A program made the position numbers and the translations under genes. A stretch of DNA of 54,512 nucleotides. It comes from an uncultured Rhodospirillaceae bacterium (GTDB taxonomy: Bacteria; Pseudomonadota; Alphaproteobacteria; Rhodospirillales; UBA2165). A model generated the notes under the pieces. That model was not told the DNA's origin, made no database searches, and worked only from the letters and a program-made list of their open reading frames with translations. The number at the start of each line of letters is the position of its first letter. Positions within the stretch are counted from its first letter, which is position 1. The stretch spans positions 84,275 through 138,786 of the forward strand of contig CAJWAR010000002.1 in assembly GCA_913020445.1 (NCBI GenBank), given 5' to 3'. This document shows, piece after piece, positions 24,599-34,255 of this stretch.

Positions 24599-27211
24599 AT
24601 GGACATCATCCAGCCGGAGAGCGCTGAAAAAACAGCAGAAAGCGTCGAGCCTGCCATCGATCAGTGGGTGCCATCCTCCTGCGCCCTTTGTTACGGCTCC
24701 TGCTCTGTATTGGCTCATCGGGTGGATGACGTGATTGTCAAGATCGAAGGCAATCCCGATAGCGTCGTCGGCAAAGGCCGGCTATGCGGCAAGGGGGTGA
24801 GCGGGATCATGTCGCATTACGACCCCAATCGTCTCACCCAGCCGCTTCGCCGCACCAATCCGGAAAAAGGTATCGGCGTCGATCCTAAATGGAAAAAAAT
24901 CTCCTGGGATGAGGCGCTTGATGAAATTACCGAAGTGCTCAAGAAACTTCGCGACGACGATCCCCGCAAACTGGTGGTGCAGCGGACCACAACGTTAACC
25001 GCGAGCCGTATACCTTTTACCGCTTTTGCTGCTGGCTTTGGCACGCCCAATCATTCGACCGCTGGAGGTGGGCTACATTGCGGCAACGGTGCTCATTTAA
25101 TCAGTGGAGTCATGCACGCTTCATGGGGCATCTTGCCAGACTTCCAATATTGTAATTACGCCATGTTCTTCGGTGCTTCCAAAGGTCATAGCGCCGGTCA
25201 TGCCTCAACCTCAAATATGGGTATGGCTGCCGATGCGCGGGATCGCGGCATGAAGCTTGTGGTAGTTGACCCAATGTGTAATTTCGCCTCAGCCAAGGCG
25301 ACTGAATGGGTGCCGCTCAAAGTTGGCACCGATGGTGCGTTAGCTCTATCAATGTGCAATGTCTTGGCGAATGAGCTTGAGATGTTGGATATTCCTTATC
25401 TCAAGGCCAAGACGAACGGGCCGTATCTGATCGGCCCTGATCAACAATACGTTCGCGATCCTGACAGCGAAACACCCTTGGTTTGGGATGAGGACGCTGG
25501 CCAAGCGCGGCCATTTGGTGACGTTGATCCCGAGCATATGGCGCTAATTGGCAAATTCGAAGTGGACGGTGTGGTCTGTCATCCATCCTTCCACCTGCTT
25601 AAAGAGCACCTCAAGAAATTTACACCCGAATGGGCTGAGGAAATCACTACCGTACCGGCCGCCAATATTCGCCGTCTTACCGGAGAGTTCGCCGCTGAAG
25701 CAAGGATCGGCAGCACGATTGTTATCGATGGCGTCACGGTACCTTACCGGCCGGTTGCCGCCATTGCCTTTCGCGGCGCCCAGGGACATATCAATTCAGT
25801 TTATAACTTCCTGGCTGTCGATCTGCTGAACCAACTGGTCGGCGCGGCCGATGTGGTCGGCTCTTGCCTCGGCTTCAATCCGACATGTCACGGCAATCCC
25901 GGCAACGGTAAGCCCTGGTATCAGCCTGAGCCCGATAAAGATGGATTGATGATTACCGGCATGTGGATGGGCTACCACTATCCCTACCCGGTCGGTGAAC
26001 CCCGCCAGCCAACGAATGTCGGGCTCCAGGATTTGTTTGTCATGGGCATGACCTCACCGTTCCTGGATTCTACTGATCGTGAGAAGTTATGGGATCAATT
26101 TGATCTGCCGTATCGCCCGGAAGTCCTCTTCAATTGTGGCGCCAATTTGTTAATGAGTATCGCCAATAAAGATGTCGTGGCGGAATCTCTCAAAAAATAC
26201 AAATTTTTCGTCAGTTTTGATTTGTTGATGACGGAAACGTCAGAGTTCGCCGACATCGTCCTGCCCGATTGCGACTACCTGCAATCGCAGGATTCACGCT
26301 CGAACTTCCCGTTTATTTTCAGCCTGCCTGCCGGCATGGGTGAATGGTGCTGGCCGATCCGGCAACCCGTCGTCGGACCTTATGGCGAACAGCGCCGCGC
26401 CGCCGACGTGTTGCTTGAATTAGCTGACCGGGTTGGCTTTCGCGGCGACCTCAACGCCGCCTATAACGCGTCTTATAATCTTGAGCCGCCCTTCCGGCTG
26501 GAAGGTGATAAATCCTATTCGTATGAAGAAATTTGCGATGCCGATCTGAAGAATAATTTTGGCCCGGAGATGGGCTACGATTGGTTCAAGGAGCACGGCT
26601 TATATAAATGGCCAAAAAAACCCGAGGAGGTTTATTGGCGCGCTTTTGTTGATGTGCGGGTACCGATCTATTGGGAATGGATGCCCCGAACCGGAGAGGC
26701 AATCGCCGCCATTGCCGAGCCACGCGGCATGAAAATCCCGCGTCAGCATTATTCACCGCTAGCCGATTGGATTCCTTGCGCCTCGCATGAGCATCATGAT
26801 GATGGTTTTGATTTCTCGGCTTTTTACTACCGCGATATCGTGCACACGAATAGTTATACGATGGAAAATGCATGGCTCGATGAAGCCGCTCAGCTTGATC
26901 CGTTTTCCTATACGATCGCTCTCAACACTGTGGCCGGTGAAAAATTGGAGCTGGTGAATGGTGATGCCATTCGCGTTTCCACCGAGGCCGGACGTTCAGT
27001 TGAGGGACGGGTCCGCCTGACCGAAGCAATACATCCGGAAGGACTTGGCATCGCGGCCCTGGCGGGTCACTGGGGTGATGGCATGCCGATCGCAAAGGGC
27101 AAAGGCGTGTTTTTTAACGAGTTACTGGAACTCGATTATGAACATTGCAATCCGGTCAATCTAAATCTTGACCTGTGCGTCCGGGTGAAAATTGAAAAAA
27201 TTGGAAAATGA
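24599..27211 (+). CDS. cytoplasmic molybdopterin oxidoreductase (DMSO reductase family)
   Basis: This 870-residue Mo-bisMGD enzyme has an N-terminal [4Fe-4S] motif Cys28-x2-Cys31-x3-Cys35-x27-Cys63 with Lys65 in RLCGKG. A probable Mo-ligand Cys161 lies in GGGLHCGNGAHL. Later domains include EFADIVLPDCDYLQSQDS and the C-terminal MopB barrel (LNTVAGEKLELVNGDAIRVS). It has no twin-arginine signal, so it should act in the cytoplasm. It is divergent from the AprA-like operon across a 261-bp gap and precedes a TAXI-TRAP importer. The substrate is unknown; the closest gross resemblance is to thiosulfate/polysulfide-reductase-like or pyrogallol-transhydroxylase-like enzymes, which I cannot separate by eye. 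Confidence 0.88.
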   Translation: MDIIQPESAEKTAESVEPAIDQWVPSSCALCYGSCSVLAHRVDDVIVKIEGNPDSVVGKGRLCGKGVSGIMSHYDPNRLTQPLRRTNPEKGIGVDPKWKKISWDEALDEITEVLKKLRDDDPRKLVVQRTTTLTASRIPFTAFAAGFGTPNHSTAGGGLHCGNGAHLISGVMHASWGILPDFQYCNYAMFFGASKGHSAGHASTSNMGMAADARDRGMKLVVVDPMCNFASAKATEWVPLKVGTDGALALSMCNVLANELEMLDIPYLKAKTNGPYLIGPDQQYVRDPDSETPLVWDEDAGQARPFGDVDPEHMALIGKFEVDGVVCHPSFHLLKEHLKKFTPEWAEEITTVPAANIRRLTGEFAAEARIGSTIVIDGVTVPYRPVAAIAFRGAQGHINSVYNFLAVDLLNQLVGAADVVGSCLGFNPTCHGNPGNGKPWYQPEPDKDGLMITGMWMGYHYPYPVGEPRQPTNVGLQDLFVMGMTSPFLDSTDREKLWDQFDLPYRPEVLFNCGANLLMSIANKDVVAESLKKYKFFVSFDLLMTETSEFADIVLPDCDYLQSQDSRSNFPFIFSLPAGMGEWCWPIRQPVVGPYGEQRRAADVLLELADRVGFRGDLNAAYNASYNLEPPFRLEGDKSYSYEEICDADLKNNFGPEMGYDWFKEHGLYKWPKKPEEVYWRAFVDVRVPIYWEWMPRTGEAIAAIAEPRGMKIPRQHYSPLADWIPCASHEHHDDGFDFSAFYYRDIVHTNSYTMENAWLDEAAQLDPFSYTIALNTVAGEKLELVNGDAIRVSTEAGRSVEGRVRLTEAIHPEGLGIAALAGHWGDGMPIAKGKGVFFNELLELDYEHCNPVNLNLDLCVRVKIEKIGK

Positions 27212-27341
27212 TCTAATAAATGCAATAATCAAAGTCTTTGATAAGGGGCATTTCTTAATCATAGTCTCAGAGAATTATTCTAAATTTCTACGCTAAATTA
27301 TCAATAAACTTACACAATGTTAATCCCAAGGGAGAGTTAAA

Positions 27342-28301
27342 ATGAAAAAAAGACTATTTATTGCCTCAATCGCCGCCGCGGGGCTGCTGTCGGTAACGGC
27401 TTCGGCGCAAACCGTCGGCGTCGGTACGACTAAAGGCGGCTTTACCAACCAAGCCGGGCAATCACTTTCGAAAGTGGTTTCCCAAAAAACAGATATACAG
27501 ATGCGGTCTCAACCGTTTGGCGGCTCCAGCGTTTACGTACCCGCCGTCAACGCAGGTAAGTTGGAGTTTGGCCTAGTGAACGAATTGGAATCGCTTTATG
27601 CCGTCACCGGTACTGGGATTTATCCCGGCCGCAAACATCCTAACCTCCGGGTTGTTTCAGCTACCATTCCGTTCCGTGTTGCGATCTTTGTTAAGAAAGA
27701 TTCTCCGATTAAATCGATCAAAGATATCAAAGGTAAACGCGTGCCAAGCGGCTGGTCGTCACAACGTATTATTCAGCCGCTGATGGACGGTCAACTTGCC
27801 AATGGCGGCCTGAGTTATGACGATGTAATCAAAGTGCCAACGCCAAGCGTCGTTAAAGGTGCCAATGATTTTGCCGCCGGTAAAACCGATATTTTCTTCT
27901 TCGTTTTCGGTGCTGGTAAAGTACGTGAGGTGAACGCCAAAGTTGGTGGTCTGAGAGTATTGAACTTTGATCCTTCACCAGCAGCAGTCGCGGCAGCGAA
28001 AAAATTTGTGCCGCCGGCATTTGCCAAACCTGAAAAACCATCAAAGCGGAACGTTGGCGTATCCGGCCCAGTACATGTCATGACCTATTGGCATACTTTG
28101 GCAGCCGGTAAGCATGTTTCTGATGCGGCGGTCTATAAAGTGGCTAAAACCATGCATGATCACCGGGGCGCATTGGTCAAAGCCTTCCCGGGCTGGGGTG
28201 GTTTCAAATCCGACAAAATGGCGATTAAATTCAAAGGACTAACCTATCACCCTGGTGCCATAAAGTTCTATAAAGAAAAAGGCATGTGGCCACCAAAATA
28301 A
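27342..28301 (+). CDS. TAXI-family TRAP solute-binding protein
   Basis: This 319-residue periplasmic receptor has a Sec signal peptide (MKKRLFIASIAAAGLLSVTA, cleavage near ASA-QT). The mature protein starts with VGVGTTKGGFTNQAGQSLSK, typical of TRAP-associated extracytoplasmic immunogenic (TAXI) proteins. ADFAAGKTDIFFFVFGAGK is also family-like. The ribosome-binding site GGGAG precedes ATG 27342. It is followed after 22 bases by its fused permease. TAXI ligands are usually small acids; none can be assigned here. Confidence 0.93.
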   Translation: MKKRLFIASIAAAGLLSVTASAQTVGVGTTKGGFTNQAGQSLSKVVSQKTDIQMRSQPFGGSSVYVPAVNAGKLEFGLVNELESLYAVTGTGIYPGRKHPNLRVVSATIPFRVAIFVKKDSPIKSIKDIKGKRVPSGWSSQRIIQPLMDGQLANGGLSYDDVIKVPTPSVVKGANDFAAGKTDIFFFVFGAGKVREVNAKVGGLRVLNFDPSPAAVAAAKKFVPPAFAKPEKPSKRNVGVSGPVHVMTYWHTLAAGKHVSDAAVYKVAKTMHDHRGALVKAFPGWGGFKSDKMAIKFKGLTYHPGAIKFYKEKGMWPPK

Positions 28302-28323
28302 TTCGTAAGTTGGTGTAAATTCA

Positions 28324-30270
28324 GTGAATAATAAAATTTCAACTGACGCATCAACCCGAGAAAATACGGCGGCGAGCAGCTTTATAGCTGTTCTCGCCGT
28401 TATTTTGACGGTTGCTGCCATCGCCTGGGCCGCCGATTTATTTCGTATGGTCGGCCTGCTGCTCTATACCGAGCAGTTCCTGAGCGGTATTTTGGCTATC
28501 GCCATACCTCTGGTATTCCTATCGATCCGCTTCCGCAAAAATAAAACAGGCGAAACCGCCGCGCGGCCAATCCCGTGGTATGATTTTGTCTTTTCCGGTG
28601 TCGGTTTTATCGCTGCCGTCTATATGGCCATCCGCTATCCGCAATTGGCCGAGCTGGTGTCAGACGCCCCATTGGAGGGGTTAATCCCAGGCATCATAAT
28701 TGTCGTCCTGCTCATCGAAGGACTCCGACGTACGGTTGGTCATGCCTTGACTATACTCGTTGTGTTGTTTGTTTTGATGGGGCTGTTTGGCCACTTATTA
28801 CCGGGCAAATTGGCCGGCAAGGAAATGCTGTGGCAGGATTTGTTCTACTACCTCGCCTGGGATCCCACGAGTATCCTGGGTGTGCCGATGGTAATCGTCA
28901 CATCGATCGTCATGGCTTTTGTGTTTTTCGGCCAAGTGCTCACCAAATCCGGCGGCTCAACTTTTTTCACCGAGATTTCAATGGTGTTGGTGGGCCGCTA
29001 CCGGGGCGGCCAAGCCAAGATTGCCGTTACCGCCTCAGGCTTTTTCGGCTCGATTTCCGGCAGCGTAGTATCAAACGTTGTAACCACCGGTGTTATTACC
29101 ATCCCGTTGATGCGGAGCGCCGGCTATCGCGGCGTTCAAGCCGGCGCGATCGAAGCGGTTGCCTCAACCGGCGGGCAATTGATGCCACCGATCATGGGAG
29201 CGGCAGCGTTCCTGATGGCGGAGTTCCTCGAAATTCCTTACAAGGAAGTTGTCATTGCTGCGCTTATTCCGGCAGTTCTTTACTACGTCGCGTTGTTCAT
29301 CCTGGCTGATCTCGAAGCCGCCCGGACCAATATTCAAGCCATGGCTAAGGAAGATATTCCGAAATTCATGGATATACTTAAGACCGGCTGGTATTTTCCG
29401 CTGCCATTCATTGTCCTCATCGTCGCGTTGTTTGTGTTCAACTATTCACCGGAAATGTCGGCCTTAATCTCCGTCCTGGTGATTATCGCCAGCAGTATGA
29501 TTTTCGGCTATAAGGGCAAACGCCTGACTTTCCTTGATTTGTTGGATGCAGTGCGCCAAACCGGTCATGCGGTGCTTGATATCATCATGATTGCGGCGGC
29601 AGCGGGTATTGTTATCGGCACGCTCAACGTCACGGGTATCGGTTTCGGCATGTCGTTGATGATGGTCGAACTAGGCGGCGACAATCTCTTCTTGCTGCTA
29701 TTGATCTCAGCCTTTGTCTGTATTTTGCTCGGTATGGGCATGCCCACGGTGGCCGTTTATCTGATGCTCGCAACCCTAGTCGCACCGGCATTAATCGAAG
29801 TTGGTATTAATCCGATGGCAGCACATTTGTTCATCCTCTATTTCGGTATGATGTCAATGATCACGCCGCCTGTCGCGATTGCTGCTTTTGCCGCAGCTAG
29901 CCTGACCGGTAAAGATCCCATGGCGACCGGCTTTGCCGCCATGCGGTTTGGCTGGTTCGCCTATCTTGTGCCTTTCCTGTTTGTCGTTGTACCGGAGCTT
30001 TTGATGGAAGGCGACGCCGTATCGATCCTATTGATTACCGGCAAATCAATTCTCGGTATCTGGTTCATTTCAGTTGCCGTCATGGGGTATGCGATGGGCC
30101 ATATAAATCCGCTGACACGGGTTCTGTTCGCCATTGCCGGTGCCGGAATGTTTATGCCGGATAAAATCCTGAATATCGGAATCCCATTGGCGTTGATAGG
30201 GGTTATTCTTGGTGGCGCGCTAATCGGAGTAGAGTGGATGCGTAACCGACAGGTGGGATTGTCACATTAA
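28324..30270 (+). CDS. TRAP transporter fused permease (DctQM fusion)
   Basis: This 648-residue membrane protein has about 16 or more helices, fusing a DctQ-like N-terminal part (residues 15-170) to a DctM part. GYRGVQAGAIEAVASTGGQL then MPPIMGAAAFLMAEFL, and LLGMGMPTVAVYLMLATLVA are signatures of the 4TM/12TM fused permeases that work with TAXI proteins. The start is GTG at 28324, with no strong ribosome-binding site, so translation may depend on the upstream gene. It shares an operon with the molybdopterin oxidoreductase and the TAXI protein. Confidence 0.93.
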   Translation: MNNKISTDASTRENTAASSFIAVLAVILTVAAIAWAADLFRMVGLLLYTEQFLSGILAIAIPLVFLSIRFRKNKTGETAARPIPWYDFVFSGVGFIAAVYMAIRYPQLAELVSDAPLEGLIPGIIIVVLLIEGLRRTVGHALTILVVLFVLMGLFGHLLPGKLAGKEMLWQDLFYYLAWDPTSILGVPMVIVTSIVMAFVFFGQVLTKSGGSTFFTEISMVLVGRYRGGQAKIAVTASGFFGSISGSVVSNVVTTGVITIPLMRSAGYRGVQAGAIEAVASTGGQLMPPIMGAAAFLMAEFLEIPYKEVVIAALIPAVLYYVALFILADLEAARTNIQAMAKEDIPKFMDILKTGWYFPLPFIVLIVALFVFNYSPEMSALISVLVIIASSMIFGYKGKRLTFLDLLDAVRQTGHAVLDIIMIAAAAGIVIGTLNVTGIGFGMSLMMVELGGDNLFLLLLISAFVCILLGMGMPTVAVYLMLATLVAPALIEVGINPMAAHLFILYFGMMSMITPPVAIAAFAAASLTGKDPMATGFAAMRFGWFAYLVPFLFVVVPELLMEGDAVSILLITGKSILGIWFISVAVMGYAMGHINPLTRVLFAIAGAGMFMPDKILNIGIPLALIGVILGGALIGVEWMRNRQVGLSH

Positions 30271-30277
30271 ATAAGGG

Positions 30278-30326
30278 TTCAACATTTCCTCGATTGTCGA
30301 GCCGGTTTATCTCATCGCCGAGGAAA
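30278..30326. terminator. bulged inverted repeat between convergent genes
   Basis: TTTCCTCG and CGAGGAAA flank a long loop, and outside them AGGGTT and AACCCT can extend the pairing with a bulge. It lies in the 124-bp gap between the TRAP permease gene and the convergent nitronate monooxygenase-like gene, so a two-way termination role is plausible. Confidence 0.35.
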
Positions 30327-30394
30327 CCCTCCGTATCGGTGGGTGGCAATACTTGAGGTTTTGCGCACAGCCTTGAGGCCAAATTTGCCAGAGC

Positions 30395-31372
30395 TTAATC
30401 CTGAACTAGGGTGGCCAGATTGCTGCTGATAATATTTTTAGCCTCGGCGACCATGCTGTCGATCAATTCCTGGCAGCTCGGTACATCATTGATCAGGCCG
30501 GCGACCATGCCGCAGCTCCAGGCGCCCGAATCCATTTCGCCGTCATTCATGACTTTGGGATAAACACCGGCGACCAAATCAGCAATATCGTCAATTTTTA
30601 TATCGGGCCCTTTTTCGCGCTCGATTTCGATAACCCTTTCCACTGCCGAATTGATCAACACCCTCTCGGTATTGCGCAAAGGACGCATGACCAGCCGGGT
30701 ATCCAGCTCGGAAGCCGCCAAGATGGCGTCTTTGACGTTTTGATGCACGGGGGCTTCTTTGGTCGCGATAAAACGGGTGCCCATATTGATGCCGTCGGCA
30801 CCCAGCGCCAGGGCAGCAACCAGTTGCTTGGCATTACCAATGCCACCCGAGGCGACAAAAGGAATGGAGAGCTCTTCGGCGGCACGCGGCAGCAGAATCA
30901 TATTGGGAATATCGTCCTCACCCGGATGGCCACCGCATTCAAAACCGTCAACACTGACCGCATCACAGCCAATTTTCTCCGCTTTTAGAGAATGCCGCAC
31001 CGAGGTGCATTTGTGGATCACTTTGATACCGGCCTCTTTCAGTACCGGTAAATAAGGTTCGGGATTACGGCCGGCGGTTTCAACAATTTTAATCCCGCCT
31101 TTGACGATTTCCTCAATGTAGCCATCATAAGGCGGCTCTTCAAAGGTCGGCAGAAAGGTCAGGTTCACGCCGAACGGTTTGTCCGTCATATCATGGCAGC
31201 GGGCAATCTCCTGGCCGAGGTCAGCCGGTGTCGGTTGGGTCAAACCGGTGATAATGCCGAGGCCGCCGGCGTTGGAAACCGCTGCCGCAAGTTCCGCATA
31301 ACCGACATGATGCATGCCACCCTGGATGATCGGGTATTTGATACCAAGTAATTCTGTAATTCGGGTTTTCAT
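30395..31372 (-). CDS. nitronate monooxygenase / 2-nitropropane dioxygenase family
   Basis: This 325-residue FMN-dependent TIM-barrel enzyme begins ITELLGIKYPIIQGGMHHVG. The FMN-binding and active-site segment SVDGFECGGHPGEDD corresponds to the family GxEAGGH motif with Cys in place of Ala. FVASGGIGNAKQLVAALALG and GINMGTRFIATKEAP complete the phosphate-binding loops. Many members act as enoyl-ACP reductase-like or nitroalkane-oxidising enzymes, so the exact substrate is uncertain. GGAGAG precedes the ATG. It is followed on the same strand by nothing; upstream is the ABC binding protein with its own terminator. Confidence 0.88.
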   Translation of the reverse strand: MKTRITELLGIKYPIIQGGMHHVGYAELAAAVSNAGGLGIITGLTQPTPADLGQEIARCHDMTDKPFGVNLTFLPTFEEPPYDGYIEEIVKGGIKIVETAGRNPEPYLPVLKEAGIKVIHKCTSVRHSLKAEKIGCDAVSVDGFECGGHPGEDDIPNMILLPRAAEELSIPFVASGGIGNAKQLVAALALGADGINMGTRFIATKEAPVHQNVKDAILAASELDTRLVMRPLRNTERVLINSAVERVIEIEREKGPDIKIDDIADLVAGVYPKVMNDGEMDSGAWSCGMVAGLINDVPSCQELIDSMVAEAKNIISSNLATLVQD

Positions 31373-31415
31373 TTAGCTCTCCAATTGCAAGTAGGCGCAA
31401 TTTAGAGCAAAAAAA

Positions 31416-31442
31416 GGGAGCGTGCCACCAGAACACGCTCCC
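31416..31442 (-). terminator. rho-independent terminator of the ABC binding-protein gene
   Basis: GGGAGCGTG (31416-31424) pairs with CACGCTCCC (31434-31442), and on the minus strand the stem is followed by TTTTTTTGCTC. It sits 27 bases after the stop of the binding-protein gene and just ahead of the nitronate monooxygenase-like gene, separating their transcripts. Confidence 0.85.
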
Positions 31443-31469
31443 CTTCGATTTAAAAAGTGTCGTTAAGTT

Positions 31470-32657
31470 TTAACGTTTGCAGTCTTTGTAGTTATAAGCA
31501 CGTGAATCGCTGACAACCAATCCCCGTTGCTCAAGGGTCCACTTGCCATCCGCACCCTTTACGACTTCACGGGCATGGAAGTCCTGGATCGGATAATGGT
31601 TTTTCTCGTAGCGGAATTTGCCACGAACCGCAGCAAAGTCGGCTTTTTCAAAGGCTGCCCGCATTTTATCCATTTTGGAAACATCTCCACCCACCGCATC
31701 AACGCCGGATTTAATCAACATGATGGTTTCATAGGACTGCGCCGCAAAATGGTTCGGCATCACGCCATATTTCTTTTTAAATTCAGAGACAAATTTAACA
31801 TTTGCTGCATTTTTAAAATCCGGCGACCACTGGGCGGTCTGAAAAGTGTTTAACACGTTCAAGCCAATTTTCTGGAAAATCGGCAAATTGCCCATATCGA
31901 TCGAAAAGACGTGATAGAGCGGCGTCGTTTTATTAAGGCCAGCTTGGTTATATTGGGTAAAGAATTTCGGTCCCCAAGCGCCCGGATAAAAGGCGACAAC
32001 GGCTTCCGGTTTGGCGGCTTTAATTTTAGCCAATTCCGCCGACCAGTCTTTGTGGCTCAACGGCACGAAGTCTTTGCCAACCACTTTACCTTTATAGCCG
32101 CGTTCGATACCGCCGACGACTTGTTTACCAGCCGCATAGTTGAGCGACAGGATATATAGGTTTTTTACGCCTTGCTTGTTCAAATAAGTGCCGGTGGCGT
32201 GAGCGTTTTGACTGTTTTCCCAAGAAACATTGAAAAAGTTCTTATGACATTTTTTACCGGAATAAATCGAGTGTCCGGCATTGGCACTAAAGAAAAACTT
32301 GCCAGCTTTAAGCACGACAGGAGCCGAAGCGCCCAAGACATGCGACCAGATATAGCCGGCCATGATGTCAACTTTGTCACTCTTTAAAAGCTTTTCAGTT
32401 TTTTGTTTACCGATTTTGGGATTGAGGCCGTCATCCTCAAACAGGACTTTGACATTTTGCCCGCCCATTTTATGGCCAATATGATCAAGTGCCAGTTCAA
32501 CAGCCATTTTCATCTGTTTGCCGATAATCGCAGCTGGTGTCGTCAGCGTCGTGACAAATCCAATTTTGATGTCTTTAGCTTGAGCTGGTGCCATAACGGG
32601 CGATACCGCCGTCACAACAGCCGCAGCAGCGGTTAAACCTAGTATTTTCTTAAACAT
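31470..32657 (-). CDS. branched-chain amino acid-type ABC transporter substrate-binding protein
   Basis: This 395-residue periplasmic protein of the LivJ/LivK (Peripla_BP_6) family has a signal peptide MFKKILGLTAAAAVVTAVSP ending near AQA-KD. The mature start IKIGFVTTLTTPAAIIGKQM, then DIMAGYIWSHVLGASAPVV and the final RYEKNHYPIQDFHAREVVKG, is typical. The ATG at 32657 is preferred to one at 32675 because GGGAG lies between them. It has no adjacent permease or ATPase genes in the window, so it must work with a system encoded elsewhere. It is divergent from the UbiD-family gene and may bind an aromatic acid (inference). Confidence 0.9.
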   Translation of the reverse strand: MFKKILGLTAAAAVVTAVSPVMAPAQAKDIKIGFVTTLTTPAAIIGKQMKMAVELALDHIGHKMGGQNVKVLFEDDGLNPKIGKQKTEKLLKSDKVDIMAGYIWSHVLGASAPVVLKAGKFFFSANAGHSIYSGKKCHKNFFNVSWENSQNAHATGTYLNKQGVKNLYILSLNYAAGKQVVGGIERGYKGKVVGKDFVPLSHKDWSAELAKIKAAKPEAVVAFYPGAWGPKFFTQYNQAGLNKTTPLYHVFSIDMGNLPIFQKIGLNVLNTFQTAQWSPDFKNAANVKFVSEFKKKYGVMPNHFAAQSYETIMLIKSGVDAVGGDVSKMDKMRAAFEKADFAAVRGKFRYEKNHYPIQDFHAREVVKGADGKWTLEQRGLVVSDSRAYNYKDCKR

Positions 32658-32843
32658 TAAACGCACTCCCTGCATTACATTTTGATTTAAAGGTATATTA
32701 GAATTTCGTATTCCGACAGGATGCTAGCAATAAATCCCCCTTTTTCCAAAGGGTAAATTTACCGAAACTGAATATAGGCGGGTTATTGTAACTCTGAGCT
32801 TTGCCCTCTAAAGTCACCGCTGCATTAATTAGGAGCCCTCAAC

Positions 32844-34244
32844 ATGCCTGACCAATCCTTTCGCACCATGCTGGCCAACCTTGAGCAGCAAGGCGAGCTT
32901 ATTCATTTTACCAAGGAAGTTGATCCGCTCGTTGATATGGCGGCAGTGGAATGGAAAGCTTTCAATGAGTTGGGGCAGGCGAGCCTCTTTACCAATATTA
33001 AAGGCCATGAAGGCTGGCAGGCTTGCAGTCAAATTGTTGCCGACCGTAAAAAATGGGCGATTGGTCTAAATATTGAAGAAAATGTTTTACTCGATCAAAT
33101 GGCGGCACGCATTCAAACGCCAATTGCAGCCGAAATGACAGATGGAGCTGCGCCGGTAAAGGAAGTCAAAAAAACCGGCGACGAGATCGATCTCTATGAT
33201 TTCCCGACTTTAATGACCTCAGAAAAAGATGGCGGGCGCTATTTTGCCTCAGGCATTGCCGTGATCAAAGACCCCGATACCGGTATCCGCAATCTCTCCG
33301 TTCACCGTCAAATGGTCACCGGCAAGGATAAAACCGGCTTTATTATGATCCCGCGCCAGGCCCGTCAAATCTACGATAAATATTGCGCCCGTGGTGAAGC
33401 CATGCCGGTCGCCATGGTTTACGGTACTCATCCGGCAATCTTTTTCGCCTCCAGCTTTACGACAACTTTTGGCAATGACGAATTTGGTCTCGCCGGTGCC
33501 ATCTTGGAGGAGCCGGTCCGGCTGGTGAAATGCGAAAGCATCGACCTTGAAGTACCTGCCGAAGCTGAGATTGTCATCGAAGGTGAAGTGCTGCCGGACC
33601 TTCTTGAACCCGAAGGGCCATACGGCGAGGTTACCGGCACCTATGCCGGCGGCATGGATTCAGAAGTTTTTCAGGTGAAGGCAATCACCCAACGCAAAGA
33701 TCCCATCTTCTACGCGCTCCATTGCGGCTTCCCGGTGACGGATGCCCAGTCGACCATGGGCATCGGCGTTGAGGTCGCGACCAAGCATCATCTCAAAGAC
33801 GTTGAAGGCGGCCTGGATTTGATGGATGTCCGCGCTGTTACTGAATCCGGTGATATGATGTTGATCCTCAAGATGCGGCCGCGCCATCCTGGTCAAACCA
33901 AGACAGCTTTGATGGCAGCATTGTCTGGCCCTTATCTCCATCCCAAACTCGCCATCGCCGTTGACGAAGACATTGATGCCAGCGATCTTCGCCAAATTGC
34001 CTGGTCGATGACAACCCGGGTCCATGCCGAACGTGATGTCGTGATGATCCCGGAAACGCGGGTGTTTGCGCTTGATAATATTTCACCGACGGCACCCGGC
34101 ATGGGCAGCTTTGCCCGGGTCGGTACGAAATGGATGATCGACGCGACCATCCCGGCGCATTTGTCGGATGCCGAACGTTATAACTTCGAGCCGGCCATGC
34201 CCAAAAGTTTTAACGAAGTAAACTTAAAGGATTATCTGCCTTAA
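32844..34244 (+). CDS. UbiD-family decarboxylase
   Basis: This 466-residue prenylated-FMN-dependent (de)carboxylase has the catalytic triad visible: Arg155 (NLSVHRQMV) with Glu257 and Glu262 in EPEGPYGEVTG, matching the Arg-Glu-Glu of UbiD and Fdc1. The ribosome-binding site is AGGAG. UbiD itself acts in ubiquinone synthesis, but many relatives remove carboxyl groups from aromatic or alpha,beta-unsaturated acids. No ubiX (prFMN synthase) is in the window. Genomic neighbours (ABC binding protein divergent, Gfo/Idh/MocA downstream) suggest a catabolic member rather than ubiquinone synthesis. Confidence 0.9.
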   Translation: MPDQSFRTMLANLEQQGELIHFTKEVDPLVDMAAVEWKAFNELGQASLFTNIKGHEGWQACSQIVADRKKWAIGLNIEENVLLDQMAARIQTPIAAEMTDGAAPVKEVKKTGDEIDLYDFPTLMTSEKDGGRYFASGIAVIKDPDTGIRNLSVHRQMVTGKDKTGFIMIPRQARQIYDKYCARGEAMPVAMVYGTHPAIFFASSFTTTFGNDEFGLAGAILEEPVRLVKCESIDLEVPAEAEIVIEGEVLPDLLEPEGPYGEVTGTYAGGMDSEVFQVKAITQRKDPIFYALHCGFPVTDAQSTMGIGVEVATKHHLKDVEGGLDLMDVRAVTESGDMMLILKMRPRHPGQTKTALMAALSGPYLHPKLAIAVDEDIDASDLRQIAWSMTTRVHAERDVVMIPETRVFALDNISPTAPGMGSFARVGTKWMIDATIPAHLSDAERYNFEPAMPKSFNEVNLKDYLP

Positions 34245-34255
34245 CAGCTATCACC

